64,000 nucleotides of DNA from DASSUW01 sp963844205 (GCA_963844205.1 CAWJNK010000010.1:62001-126000); one strand, 5' to 3'. Shown: positions 8,574 through 18,193, counted from the first letter of the stretch. Notes: generated from the letters alone by a model not told the origin. Program-made: numbers and translations.

Positions 8574-9146
8574 TCAGGCGGCTGCGGGCGTTCCGGCTCG
8601 CAGCCGCCCCAGGACGCGTTCGATCCGGTGGCCGACGTTGCGGCGGTCGAGCCGCAGGGTGTCGGCCGCGTCGCCGGGAGGCGTGCCGTCGACGAGCATC
8701 GCCAGGAGCGCGAGGTCCTCGGGGTGGACGCGGTGGGCCGCGGCGTCGAGGTCGTGAACATCGAGCGGCGGGAGCCACGTGTCGCCACGTGCGACCGTGC
8801 GGATCGCGTCGAAGAGCTCCGTGGGCGGCGCGGCCTTGTCCACGAGCCCGTCGGCGCCCGCCACGCGGGCAGGCAGCACGAGCCCGCCGTCCGGGTCCGC
8901 CGTGTAGAGGATCACGCGCGGCGGCTCCGGCAGGGCCTTCAGCCGCCGCGTGAGCGACAGGCCGTCGCCGTCGAGCAGGTGGTGCTCGAGCAGGACGACC
9001 GCGGGGCGCAGCCGCTCGACCAGCTCGATGCCGTCGCGGACGCCGTTCGCGGCGCCCACGGGGACGAGGCCCGGCTCCGTGCGCAGGAGCATCGCCAGCC
9101 CGGCCCGCACGGCCGGCTGGGGGTCGACGATCGCGATCCGGGTCAC
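8574..9146 (-). CDS. Response-regulator-like protein with Glu in place of the phospho-acceptor Asp, plus divergent HTH
   Basis: A 190-residue protein with a NarL-type layout. The receiver domain (TRIAIVDPQPAVRAGLAMLL, about 1-120) has the conserved aspartate after strand 3 replaced by glutamate (VVLLEHHLLDGDG), and the second acidic residue of the pocket is a proline (DP for DD). The switch Thr region and the Lys (GLVDKAAP) remain. The C-terminal 60 residues match a LuxR/sigma-4-like HTH only loosely (DLALLAMLVDGTPPGDAADTLRLDRRNVGHRIERVLGRLR). It may be locked in an active-like state. The start is GTG 9146. No histidine kinase is adjacent. Confidence 0.75.
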   Translation of the reverse strand: MTRIAIVDPQPAVRAGLAMLLRTEPGLVPVGAANGVRDGIELVERLRPAVVLLEHHLLDGDGLSLTRRLKALPEPPRVILYTADPDGGLVLPARVAGADGLVDKAAPPTELFDAIRTVARGDTWLPPLDVHDLDAAAHRVHPEDLALLAMLVDGTPPGDAADTLRLDRRNVGHRIERVLGRLRAGTPAAA

Positions 9147-9193
9147 ACCCGGCACCCAACCAGGGGGCCCTGAACCTCGCGTAAAGGAGCCAT

Positions 9194-9208
9194 GAACCCA
9201 TAGGGTTC
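9194..9208. promoter_or_regulatory. Short perfect inverted repeat GAACCC-ata-GGGTTC
   Basis: It sits in the divergent spacer between the response-regulator-like gene (start 9146) and the EamA permease (start about 9279). It could be a transcription-factor site; there is no direct support beyond position and symmetry. Confidence 0.35.
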
Positions 9209-9278
9209 GCGCACGGGCGCCGGCCACCTGCATTCACCGAGCGAGGAGGCGCGCGGCGTCGCGCTGGTCGTCGTCGCC

Positions 9279-10055
9279 GTGACGTCGCTGCAGTTCGGGG
9301 CCGGGTACGCCGTCACGCTTTTCGACGAGATCGGCGCCGCCGGGGCGGCGTTCCTGCGGCTCGCGATCGCGGCGCTGGTGCTGCTCGCGATCTGGCGCCC
9401 GCGCGTGCGCGGCCACCCGGCCGCCGACCTGCGGCTGGCGGCGGCGTTCGGGATCACGCTCGGGCTGATGAACCTCTGCATCTACGAGGCGATGGACCGG
9501 ATCCCGCTCGGGGTCGCGGTCACGATCGAGTTCTGGGGCCCGCTGGCGGTCGCCGTCGCCGGGTCGCGGCGGCCGCTGGACCTGCTGTGGGTCGCGCTGG
9601 CGGCGGGCGGGATCCTGCTGCTCGCCGATCCCGGCGGCGGGTCGCTCGACGCCGCCGGCATCGCGTTCGCGCTGGCCGCGGGCGGTCTGTGGGCCGGGTA
9701 CATCGTGCTCTCGGCGCGCACCGGGCGGGTGTTCCCGGGCGGCTCGGGGCTGGCCATCGCGATGGTGTTCGGCGCGCTCGCGACGCTGCCCGCGGGCGTC
9801 GGCGCCGACCTTCTCGCGCCGGAGATCCTCGCCGCCGGCGCGGCGGTGGCGCTGCTTTCCTCGGTGATCCCGTACTCCTTCGAGCTGGAGGCGCTACGGC
9901 GCCTGCCGGCGCGCGTGTTCGGCGTGCTGATGTCGCTCGAGCCGGCGGTCGCCGCCCTCGCCGGCCTGATCGTGCTCGGCCAGGCGCTCGGCGCCACCGA
10001 GTGGCTCGCGATCGCGCTCGTCGTGGTGGCCAGTGCGGGTGCAACTGCGCGGTAG
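9279..10055 (+). CDS. EamA/DMT-family permease (RhtA-like)
   Basis: An integral membrane protein of 258 residues or slightly more, with about ten hydrophobic segments and two EamA halves. It shows FDEIGAAGAAFLRLAIAALVLLAIW (first half) and VFGVLMSLEPAVAALAGLIVLGQ (second half, with the conserved EP). RhtA-type members export amino acids such as threonine and homoserine, but the substrate cannot be read from sequence. The GTG at 9279 cuts into the first TM segment. An in-frame CTG at 9228 would add MHSPSEEARGVALVVVAV and complete it, so the true start may be upstream of 9279; an in-frame stop at 9201 sets the limit. It overlaps pgsA by 23 bp. Confidence 0.85.
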   Translation: MTSLQFGAGYAVTLFDEIGAAGAAFLRLAIAALVLLAIWRPRVRGHPAADLRLAAAFGITLGLMNLCIYEAMDRIPLGVAVTIEFWGPLAVAVAGSRRPLDLLWVALAAGGILLLADPGGGSLDAAGIAFALAAGGLWAGYIVLSARTGRVFPGGSGLAIAMVFGALATLPAGVGADLLAPEILAAGAAVALLSSVIPYSFELEALRRLPARVFGVLMSLEPAVAALAGLIVLGQALGATEWLAIALVVVASAGATAR

Positions 10056-10617
10056 CCTCCCGGCCCTGTTCGAGCTCAACGTCCCGAACGCCCTGACGGT
10101 CTTCAGGATCCTGCTGGTGCCGGTGCTGGTCACCGCGCTGCTGTCCGGCTTCTCGAGCGACGCACTCGCCGCCGGCGTGTTCGTGCTCGCGAGCTTCACC
10201 GACGCGCTCGACGGCTGGCTCGCGCGCCGACAGGACAGCGAGTCGACCTTCGGCAAGCTGATGGACCCGCTCGCCGACAAGCTCCTGGTCACCAGCGCCC
10301 TCGTCTCGCTGGTCGCGCTCGACCGCCTGCAGGCGTGGGTGGCGATGGTGATCATCGCGCGCGAGTTCGCGGTCACCGGCCTGCGGCAGATGGCGATGGA
10401 GCAGGGGCACGTGCTCGCCGCCAACCTGTGGGGGAAGGTCAAGACCGTCCTCCAGATCGCGATGGTGCTCGCGCTGATCGCGGTCGACGGCTCGCCCGCG
10501 TGGGTTGACGCGCTCGTCTACGTGACGGTCGCTGTCACCGTCTACTCGGGCGCCGACTACTTCTTCGGCTTCCGCGCGCTGCTCCACGCCCGCGCGTCAC
10601 ACGCAGCCCCCCGGTAG
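10033..10617 (+). CDS. pgsA: CDP-diacylglycerol-glycerol-3-phosphate 3-phosphatidyltransferase
   Basis: A 194-residue CDP-alcohol phosphatidyltransferase in the membrane. The family signature DGx2ARx8Gx3Dx3D is intact (DGWLARRQDSESTFGKLMDP, then LADK). N-terminal VPNALTVFRILLVPV is typical of PgsA, which makes phosphatidylglycerophosphate for PG and cardiolipin. Several TM helices follow. The start, GTG 10033, lies inside the EamA gene, indicating translational coupling. It is convergent with the Rieske gene, only 3 bp away, so the two share terminator space. Confidence 0.9.
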   Translation: MRVQLRGSLPALFELNVPNALTVFRILLVPVLVTALLSGFSSDALAAGVFVLASFTDALDGWLARRQDSESTFGKLMDPLADKLLVTSALVSLVALDRLQAWVAMVIIAREFAVTGLRQMAMEQGHVLAANLWGKVKTVLQIAMVLALIAVDGSPAWVDALVYVTVAVTVYSGADYFFGFRALLHARASHAAPR

Positions 10618-10620
10618 CGC

Positions 10621-11739
10621 TCAGCGGAGGTACCGCTCCGCGACCATCCGGTCGAAGTCGTGCACTGTGCCCTCGACCTGCGTGTAGCGGCCGGGGGTGT
10701 AGCCGGCCGAGCCGAGGCCGAGCTGGGAGAGCTCGCAGACGCGCCAGTCCTGGCGGTTGACGAGGTCCCAGAACTCGACCGCGTCGGTGTGGTCGAACTC
10801 GGGTCGCTGCATCGTCTCCGGCTCGAAGAACCACTCGCAGACGACCTCGGTGCGGGCGGCCCCGCGCGGCCACAGCGTGTGCAGCATCACGTAATCCGGG
10901 TGCAGCGAGATCAGGCAGTTCGGGAAGATCGCGAAGTAGAGGACCGTGCGCGGGTCGACGCCTGCGATGTTCGGGCGGGTGGCGCTCCCGCCGTTGGTGC
11001 TCATCGTGGCGACGTGGTCGTTGAGCGTCATCGAGCCGCCGCACCAGGCGCCCGGCCCCTCGTAGTCCCGGCCGCTCCGGTAGTGGCTGAGCCGGTTGAG
11101 CTCGGGGTGCACGCCGGGGCAGTGCAGGCACTCCGAGTAGTTCTCGACGATCGCCTTCCAGTTGGCCTTGACGTCGTAGTCGATGCGGGCGGCCCGCTCG
11201 AGGTCGGCGGTGCGGTAGCGGTCGAGCTCCTGCACGAGGGCGCCGACGTGCTCGGCGAGCGACGGCGCGGTCCCCGACGGGTCGGCGAACACGAGTCCGC
11301 CGAGCGTCTCCGTGCGGACCGGCCGGAGCCCGTGGCACGCGGGGTCGAAGTCGTGCAGCTCGTCGGTCTGCGGCGCGTTCTGGAGCATGCCGTCGAACCC
11401 GTAGCTCCACGCGTGGTACGGGCACTGGATCCGGCGGACCGTGCCCTCCCGCTCGGTCAGCAGGCGGGAGCCGCGGTGGCGGCAGACGTTGAAGAAACCG
11501 CGGCCTGAGACGAACAGCATCGATTCGCCGCCGACCTCGGCCGTGACGAAGTCGCCGCGCCCGGCAACGGCCGAGACGTGCGCGACGCACATCCAGCCGC
11601 CGAGGAAGAAACGCTGCGCCTCCCACGCCGCGACGCCGTCGTCGACGTAGGCGCGCCGCGGGAGGAGCGACGCCTCGAGCAGCGGCTTGAGCGTCGGCGC
11701 CAGCTCCTCCGGGGTGAAGGGGGCGTCGACGATCACCAT
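10621..11739 (-). CDS. Rieske-type aromatic ring-hydroxylating oxygenase, alpha subunit
   Basis: A 372-residue non-haem iron oxygenase. The Rieske 2Fe-2S motif is complete: CRHRGS (CxH) and CPYHAWSYG (CxxH), at about 87-110. The catalytic domain carries the mononuclear iron signature ENYSECLHCPGVHPEL (bridging Asp/Glu region and the two His ligands). It resembles the choline, glycine-betaine and carnitine monooxygenase group more than classic dioxygenases, but the substrate is unknown. It needs a separate reductase; none is adjacent, though a MOSC-FNR-ferredoxin protein occurs at 39477-41210. It lies 16 bp downstream of folE2 in the same direction, a likely operon. The start is ATG 11739. Confidence 0.88.
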   Translation of the reverse strand: MVIVDAPFTPEELAPTLKPLLEASLLPRRAYVDDGVAAWEAQRFFLGGWMCVAHVSAVAGRGDFVTAEVGGESMLFVSGRGFFNVCRHRGSRLLTEREGTVRRIQCPYHAWSYGFDGMLQNAPQTDELHDFDPACHGLRPVRTETLGGLVFADPSGTAPSLAEHVGALVQELDRYRTADLERAARIDYDVKANWKAIVENYSECLHCPGVHPELNRLSHYRSGRDYEGPGAWCGGSMTLNDHVATMSTNGGSATRPNIAGVDPRTVLYFAIFPNCLISLHPDYVMLHTLWPRGAARTEVVCEWFFEPETMQRPEFDHTDAVEFWDLVNRQDWRVCELSQLGLGSAGYTPGRYTQVEGTVHDFDRMVAERYLR

Positions 11740-11755
11740 GCCCGGCAGCGTCCGC

Positions 11756-12742
11756 TCAGGCGCGGCCGTCGAGCCACTCGCGCATCGAGACGTGATGCTC
11801 CGAGTGCTCGCCGGTCTGCAGCTCGCGCCGCATCTCGCCCACCAGCCCGAACCGCTCGGCGGTCACGTTGTGCTGGTGGATCGTCTCGAGGTTCTCCTGG
11901 CGCGCTGAGACGAAGTGCCGGTCCGTGAGGATCGGCAGCCCGTCGATCACGCCGCGGACCATCTCGCGGACGCAGTCCTCGACGAACCGCGGCCGGCGGT
12001 GGGCCTTCTCGACCACTGCGCCCTCGTCCGAGCGCTTCATCAGCTCGTAGATCTCCGACGACATCGAGTCCTCGACGATCGCGAGCAGCGCCTCGGCGTC
12101 GATGTCGTTGTCGCAGTCCTCCGGGCAGCCGACGTGCAGGGTCCCGAGCCCGCGCTGGTTGTGGGTCGCGACGGGGACCGCCTCGAAGATGCGCTCGATC
12201 TCGTCCTCGGAGAAGCCGTCGGCGGTCAGGCGCTCGCGCGAGCGGCCCTTGACCAGCTGCTGCGCGCACGGGCACGCCGTCATGCCCTGGGCGCGGACAC
12301 CGACGAGCCGGCGGGTGCCGAACTCGCTGGCCACAGCGACCCCGAGCAGCGAGTAGATCTCCTGCGTGACGATGCCGGACACGGGGGCCGGCTTGTGCTC
12401 GGGGTAGCGGGCCTCGACGTGGACCTCGGCTCGCCTCGCATCCTGACGGTCGCGGATCTTCTCGGCGATGTGCTTCGCGAGCGTCTCGGCTCGCAGCGCC
12501 GCCTCGCCGATCACGACCTCGCCGAGCGCGTCGTTGACGACCTCCTCGAAGCGCGACATGTGCGCGCCCTTCTGCTCAGGGCCCAGATCGACGAAGCAGT
12601 CCAGCCGCGCGGAGTACAGCTGCTCGCTGCCGTTGGCCTGGATCCGGATGACCTTCTCGACGTTCGTGACGCCCACGCGCGAGAGCGAAACGGCCAGCGT
12701 CGGCGCCTGAGCCTGGACATCTACGAGTGTGATTTCCGACAT
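11756..12742 (-). CDS. folE2: GTP cyclohydrolase FolE2/MptA type
   Basis: A 328-residue type IB GTP cyclohydrolase, the metal-flexible alternative to FolE that opens GTP for folate or other pterins. Key motifs: GMTACPCAQ (with the conserved Cys), ATHNQRG, and the EEKIRDRQDARRAEV-like helix. It resembles archaeal MptA in the TACPCAQ motif. Length is normal. The start is ATG 12742. It is divergent from the primary sigma factor gene and shares its upstream region. The Rieske gene follows at 16 bp. Pairing a pterin-making enzyme with an oxygenase is suggestive but may be chance. Confidence 0.92.
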   Translation of the reverse strand: MSEITLVDVQAQAPTLAVSLSRVGVTNVEKVIRIQANGSEQLYSARLDCFVDLGPEQKGAHMSRFEEVVNDALGEVVIGEAALRAETLAKHIAEKIRDRQDARRAEVHVEARYPEHKPAPVSGIVTQEIYSLLGVAVASEFGTRRLVGVRAQGMTACPCAQQLVKGRSRERLTADGFSEDEIERIFEAVPVATHNQRGLGTLHVGCPEDCDNDIDAEALLAIVEDSMSSEIYELMKRSDEGAVVEKAHRRPRFVEDCVREMVRGVIDGLPILTDRHFVSARQENLETIHQHNVTAERFGLVGEMRRELQTGEHSEHHVSMREWLDGRA

Positions 12743-12790
12743 CGCGCCCTCAAGGCTAGTAGGTCGTCACGGCGCGCCAACTGGTGAAGA

Positions 12791-12827
12791 ATCACCCATT
12801 CGGGCACAAGGATCACCCATTCGGACA
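12791..12827 (+). promoter_or_regulatory. Two direct repeats ATCACCCATTCGGRCA, 21-bp period, upstream of rpoD
   Basis: Copies at 12791-12806 and 12812-12827 differ at one base. The 21-bp spacing equals two helical turns, as expected for two regulator dimers on one face of the DNA. They lie between the divergent folE2 and sigma factor genes, about 180-220 bp before the proposed sigma start. Confidence 0.55.
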
Positions 12828-13008
12828 GGACAGATTCGGAAACCCGTGCTACAAAGCCGTGCAGAGAAGGCAACGGATGGCCTTGTGCCCCGGCCTATTT
12901 CGCGACCGAAGTCGCGGCGCAGCGAGGCTGCAGAACGACATAGACGGAAGGAGCGACCCGTGGAGGCGGGGTGCGCTCGACCTTGACGTCCCGAAGGATT
13001 CGAGGGAT

Positions 13009-14151
<1,143 letters not shown>

Positions 14152-14160
14152 GTCTTGTGC

Positions 14161-14194
14161 CGGCGCGGCGGCCGTTTTTGGCCCGCCGCGCCGC
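14161..14194 (+). terminator. GC-rich hairpin downstream of rpoD
   Basis: Arms cggcgcggcggcc (14161-14173) and ggcccgccgcgccg (14180-14194) pair with one bulge around gtttttg. It lies 10 bp after the sigma factor stop and before tRNA-Tyr. Confidence 0.6.
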
Positions 14195-14214
14195 GCTAGA
14201 CTGCCGCCGTCCCC

Positions 14215-14296
14215 GGTGGGGTTCCCGAGCGGTCAAAGGGGATGGGCTGTAAACCCATTGGCTCTGCCTTCGCAGGTTCGAATCCTGCCCCCACCA
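14215..14296 (+). tRNA. tRNA-Tyr (anticodon GTA)
   Basis: 82 nt with the long variable arm of bacterial tRNA-Tyr. The acceptor stem GGTGGGG (14215-14221) pairs with CCCCACC (14289-14295). The anticodon stem ATGGG/CCCAT encloses the loop CTGTAAA, giving GTA. The T arm GCAGGTTCGAATCCTGC is canonical. The 3' CCA is not encoded. Confidence 0.95.
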
Positions 14297-14442
14297 CTCG
14301 CCGGCCCTTAACGAGACAGAGCCGCCCGGGAGGAGGCGGCTCGTATCTCTGGTTATCGGCAGCCGCCTCGCAGACCTTTAGCCGCCTTCGCGAAGCTGGC
14401 GCGTTGCCGCTCGACGGCACTCCGATCGCCACCATCTACCCC

Positions 14443-15192
14443 ATGGGTGAACGACTGGACGGCACAGTTGCGCTGGTCACCGGCGCGAGCAGTGGGATCG
14501 GGGAGGCGACCGCTCGGGCGCTGGCGCGCGCCGGGGCGAAGGTCGCGGTGGCGGCTCGGCGGAAGGATCGGCTCGAGGCGCTCGCCGCCGACATCGATGC
14601 GCTGGTCATCGAGGCCGACGTCGCGGAGCGGGAGCAGGCGACCGAGGCGGTCGAGCGGACCGTCGCGGAGCTCGGGCGGCTCGACACCGTCGTCAACAAC
14701 GCCGGCGTGATGCTGCTCGGCCCGGCTGCGGAGGCGCCGCTGGAGGAGTGGGAGCAGATGGTCGCGGTCAACGTGCAGGGGGTCCTCTCCGTCTCCCATG
14801 CGGCGATCCCGCACCTCCTGAAGGCCGCCGAGGACGCGCCGCGCCGCGTGGCCGACCTCGTCAACATCAGCTCCGTGGCCGGCCGCGTGCCCCGCAGCGG
14901 CTCGGGCGTGTACAACCTCACGAAGTTCGGCGTCGGCGCGTTCAGCGAGTCGCTTCGCCAGGAGTTCGCCGAGCGCCACCTGCGCGTCTCCCTGGTCGAG
15001 CCCGGCGCGGTCGCGACCGAGCTGACCGACCACATCCGCGACGGCGTGCGGGAGGCCGTGCGGGAGCGCTTCCGCGGCCTCGAGCGCATGAACGCCGACG
15101 ACATCGCCGACGCCATCGAGTACGTCGTCACCCGCCCGCGCCACGTGGCGATCAACGAGATCCTCATCCGGCCGACGGAGCAGGCCTGGTGA
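14443..15192 (+). CDS. Short-chain dehydrogenase/reductase (SDR)
   Basis: A 249-residue classical SDR. It shows the cofactor motif TGASSGIG (about 12-19), DV at about 62-63, NNAG (about 84-87), and the catalytic S-Y-K (NISSVAG, VYNLTKFG). The Arg-rich segment after the second strand (AARRKDRLEAL) suggests NADPH preference. The substrate is unknown. The start is ATG 14443; a longer open frame upstream runs through tRNA-Tyr and is not used. It is soluble and cytoplasmic. There is no operon partner; the MarR gene converges 90 bp later. Confidence 0.88.
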   Translation: MGERLDGTVALVTGASSGIGEATARALARAGAKVAVAARRKDRLEALAADIDALVIEADVAEREQATEAVERTVAELGRLDTVVNNAGVMLLGPAAEAPLEEWEQMVAVNVQGVLSVSHAAIPHLLKAAEDAPRRVADLVNISSVAGRVPRSGSGVYNLTKFGVGAFSESLRQEFAERHLRVSLVEPGAVATELTDHIRDGVREAVRERFRGLERMNADDIADAIEYVVTRPRHVAINEILIRPTEQAW

Positions 15193-15282
15193 TCGCCGTC
15201 ACCGGCGCGCAGCTCGTACGTGCCGGCCTCGGCGAACTCGGCGGACGCTAGCCGAGATCGTCCGCGAGACGTGTGGCGTTCG

Positions 15283-15654
15283 TCAGAGCGTTTCGGCGAG
15301 CACTTCGCGGTGCGTCGGCCGCGCGGCCTCGTAGCGCTGGCGGCCGCTGTCGGTAAGGCACGCCTTGATCCCGCGCCGGTCCTCGGGGCACATGCCGCGC
15401 GTCACCAGGCCGTCGGCCTCGAGCCGCGCGACCACGCGCGAGAGCGCGCTCTGGGAGAGGTGCACCGCGTCGGCAAGCTCCTGCATCCGAGCGTCCTTGC
15501 CTGCGCCCGCGAGCCGCTCGAGGACCTCGTACTCGCTCACGCCGAGGCCGTGGTCGTGCTGGAGCCTGCGCTCCAGCGACGCGGTGGTGCGTGCGTGGCG
15601 CTCGAGCAGCTCACGCCACGCCGCGACGAGCACTTGGTCGTTCGAGGTCCCCAT
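15283..15654 (-). CDS. MarR-family transcriptional regulator
   Basis: A 123-residue winged-helix regulator with the MarR pattern: DHGLGVSEYEVLERLA, DARMQELADAVHLSQSALSRVVARLEADGLVTR (recognition helix), and the wing CPEDRRGIKACLTDSGR. It is divergent from an MFS exporter with an AT-rich, palindrome-filled spacer between them. This is the standard arrangement in which MarR represses itself and the pump and is released by a phenolic or drug ligand. The start is ATG 15654 (MGTSNDQVLVAAW); an ATG at 15684 is also in frame. Confidence 0.9.
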   Translation of the reverse strand: MGTSNDQVLVAAWRELLERHARTTASLERRLQHDHGLGVSEYEVLERLAGAGKDARMQELADAVHLSQSALSRVVARLEADGLVTRGMCPEDRRGIKACLTDSGRQRYEAARPTHREVLAETL

Positions 15655-15678
15655 CTGCGCCCGGATTATACCAGGACG

Positions 15679-15723
15679 CTGCATATTATGCCTTCACAAG
15701 TTATTACTAGGCAATATTTGCAG
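15679..15723. promoter_or_regulatory. MarR operator/divergent promoter region
   Basis: An AT-rich island in a GC-rich genome. ctgcatattatgcc (15679-15692) and ggcaatatttgcag (15710-15723) form an inverted repeat. The left arm is itself a dyad, GCATA-t-TATGC (15681-15691), and ATGCAT follows at 15724-15729. It lies between the divergent marR and MFS starts. Confidence 0.65.
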
Positions 15724-15743
15724 ATGCATATATAGTCCCGGCG

Positions 15744-17153
15744 ATGCGTTCCTCCCCAACTCCTGCTGCGCCGCTCTGGGATGCCCGCACCTGGGCGCTC
15801 CTTGCCGTGCTGTGCGGCGTCCTCTTCCTCGACGGGCTCGATGTCTCGATGGTCGGCATGGCGCTGCCGTCGATCCGCGAAGAGCTCGGCCTCACGACCT
15901 CGCAGCTCCAGTGGGTGGTGTCCGGCTACGTGCTCGGCTACGGCGGCCTGCTGCTGCTCGGCGGCCGCGCCGCCGATCTACTCGGCCGCAAACGGGTCCT
16001 GGTGATCGGGCTCACCGTCTTCATCGCCGCCTCGGCCGTCGGCGGCCTCGTCAACGACGGGACCCTGCTCGTCGTCACCCGCGTGCTCAAGGGCATGAGC
16101 GCGGCGTTCACGGCGCCGGCCGGCCTCTCGATCATCACCACCACGTTCGAGGAGGGCCCGAACCGCAACCGCGCCCTCGCCTACTACACCGCCACGGGCG
16201 CGAGCGGCTTCTCGCTCGGGCTCGTCTTCGGCGGCCTGCTGACGGAGCTCGGCTGGCGCTGGACGTTCCTCCTCCCGGTCCCGTTCGCGCTGGCGATCCT
16301 GCTCGTTGCACGGAACGTCGTCCCGCGCGATCGGATCATCCCCGGCCAGAAGCGTCGCTACGACATCGCCGGTGCCATGACGATCACGGCGGCCATGCTC
16401 CTGCTCGTGCGCACCGTGGTCGAGGCGCCCGAGGTCGGCTGGAGCGATCCGTTGACCATCGGCGCGTTCGCTCTCGTCGCCGCGCTGCTCGCGGCCTTCG
16501 TGACGATCGAGTCGCGGGCGCCGCAACCGCTCGTCCGCCTCGGGATCCTGCGCAGCGGCCCGCTGGTGCGGGCCAACCTCGGGATGGCCCTGATGTTCGG
16601 CGCCTACGTCGGGTTCCAGTTCGTCGGCACGCTGTACCTGCAGACGATGCACGGCTGGTCGCCGGTCGAGACCGCACTGGCGTTCCTGCCCGGCGGGCTG
16701 CTGGTCGCGGTCGGATCGCCGAGGATCGGCCCGCTCATCGACCGCTACGGCACCGCGCCGATCATCGCCGTGGGAACCGTCTCGTTCCTGATCGGCTACG
16801 CGCTCTTCCTTCGCTTCGACGGCTCGCCGTCGTTCCTCGGCCTGATGCTGCCGACCATGCTGCTGCTCGGGTTCGGGTTCGCGCTCTGCTTCCCGAGCCA
16901 GAACATCCAGGCCGTCGCCGGGATCCCCGACCACGAGCAGGGCCTGGCCTCGGGGCTCGTCAACACCTCGTTCCAGCTCGGCGGCGCGATCGGGCTGGCG
17001 ATCATCACCGCCGTCGTCGGCGGCGAGACGTCGCTCGACACGTTCCGCCCCGCGATCGCCGTCGTGGTCGGGCTCTCCGCGCTCGCGCTGCTCGTCGCCC
17101 TCGCGGGCATGATCCCCGCCGCGCGCGACCGGCTGGCGCGAGCCGAGGGCTAG
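15744..17153 (+). CDS. MFS drug-efflux transporter, DHA2 (EmrB/QacA) family
   Basis: A 469-residue membrane antiporter with about 14 hydrophobic helices. The N-terminal motif FLDGLDVSMVGMALPSI (motif D1) and LGYGGLLLLGGRAADLLGRKRVLVIG (motif A) are diagnostic of 14-TMS DHA2 proton/drug exporters. It probably expels hydrophobic compounds. The divergent MarR gene and its operator suggest ligand-induced expression. The start is ATG 15744. It is convergent with the dipeptidase gene, with an 8-bp gap. Confidence 0.9.
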   Translation: MRSSPTPAAPLWDARTWALLAVLCGVLFLDGLDVSMVGMALPSIREELGLTTSQLQWVVSGYVLGYGGLLLLGGRAADLLGRKRVLVIGLTVFIAASAVGGLVNDGTLLVVTRVLKGMSAAFTAPAGLSIITTTFEEGPNRNRALAYYTATGASGFSLGLVFGGLLTELGWRWTFLLPVPFALAILLVARNVVPRDRIIPGQKRRYDIAGAMTITAAMLLLVRTVVEAPEVGWSDPLTIGAFALVAALLAAFVTIESRAPQPLVRLGILRSGPLVRANLGMALMFGAYVGFQFVGTLYLQTMHGWSPVETALAFLPGGLLVAVGSPRIGPLIDRYGTAPIIAVGTVSFLIGYALFLRFDGSPSFLGLMLPTMLLLGFGFALCFPSQNIQAVAGIPDHEQGLASGLVNTSFQLGGAIGLAIITAVVGGETSLDTFRPAIAVVVGLSALALLVALAGMIPAARDRLARAEG

Positions 17154-17161
17154 TCCGGGCT

Positions 17162-18193
17162 TTAACGCCAGGCGGCGGCCAGCACCCGCCGCCAGTTCCC
17201 CCACGCGATGCGATCGAGCTCGCCGTCCTCGAAGCCCACGGCCTCGAGGGCGGCGAGCACGCGCGGCAGCGCGGCGGCGTCCGGCACCTCGGCGGGCATC
17301 GTCGCGCCGTCGAAGTCCGAGCCGAGCGCGACGTGGTCCACCCCGCAGCGGTCGGCCACGTAGCGCGCGTGCTCGGCGATCCGGGCGGCCGGCGTGTCGG
17401 TGTCGTCGGCGCCGTCCTCGCGCAGCGAGCCGACGTCGAAGTTGATGCCGACGAGCCCGCCCGCGGCGGCGATGGCGTCGAGCTGGTCGTCGGTCAGGTT
17501 GCGCGTGGACGGGCACAGCGCGTGGACGCCCGAGTGGGACGCGATCAGCGGTCCGTCGAGCGTGCGCGCCACGTCCCAGAAGCCCGCGGCGTTGAGGTGA
17601 CTGGCGTCGATGGCGATCCCCAGCTCCGCGCAGCGGCGCACGAGCGCGACGCCCGCGGGCGTGAGCCCGGGGCCGGTGTCGGGCTGCGCCGGGAAGCGGA
17701 ACGGGACGCCGTGGCCGAACGCGTTCGGGCGGCTCCACACCGGCCCGAGCGAGCGCAGGCCGGCGGCGTGCCAGACCTCCAGCGCGTCGAGATCGGCGTC
17801 GATCGCCTCTGCGCCTTCCATGTGGAAGATGACGCCGAGCGCATCGCCGGCCATGCAGGCGTCGAGGTCGGCGGCGTCGCGCACCAGCCGCACGTGTCCG
17901 TCGCACGCCCGCAGGAGCCGGAACATGCGCGCCGCGAGCGCGGCGTTCGCGCGGGTCGACTCGTCCCAGCCGACGGCCGGGAACGGCGGAACCTCGTAGC
18001 CGCCCGCGGCGCGCTCGACCTCCCACGGGCCCGGTGGCGGCAGCACCGCGAACAGGCCGGCCGCGAGGCCGCCGGCGCGCGCCGACGGCACCGTGATCGA
18101 AGCGGTGCCCTCCCGCAGCAGCGCCGTGTCGTCGGCGCCGTCCTCCTGCAGCCGGCTGAGGACGTCGTTGTGGCCGTCGATCACCGGGCGCAT
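17162..18193 (-). CDS. Membrane dipeptidase (peptidase family M19)
   Basis: A 343-residue renal-dipeptidase-like zinc enzyme that cleaves dipeptides, often with D-residues. Metal ligands are visible: DGHND (N-terminal HxD), FHMEGAE (bridging Glu), DASH and ASHSG (two His), and GSDFDG near the end. It lacks a signal peptide or anchor, so it is probably cytoplasmic despite the family name. The start is ATG 18193 (MRPVIDGHNDVL); the longer frame runs back into the AHSA1 gene and is not used. It lies 14 bp downstream of the ArsR-AHSA1 pair and may be cotranscribed. Confidence 0.9.
   Translation of the reverse strand: MRPVIDGHNDVLSRLQEDGADDTALLREGTASITVPSARAGGLAAGLFAVLPPPGPWEVERAAGGYEVPPFPAVGWDESTRANAALAARMFRLLRACDGHVRLVRDAADLDACMAGDALGVIFHMEGAEAIDADLDALEVWHAAGLRSLGPVWSRPNAFGHGVPFRFPAQPDTGPGLTPAGVALVRRCAELGIAIDASHLNAAGFWDVARTLDGPLIASHSGVHALCPSTRNLTDDQLDAIAAAGGLVGINFDVGSLREDGADDTDTPAARIAEHARYVADRCGVDHVALGSDFDGATMPAEVPDAAALPRVLAALEAVGFEDGELDRIAWGNWRRVLAAAWR

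Noticed and set aside
14242..14442. N-terminal extension of the SDR gene
   Set aside because: It overlaps tRNA-Tyr; the SDR fold begins exactly at ATG 14443.
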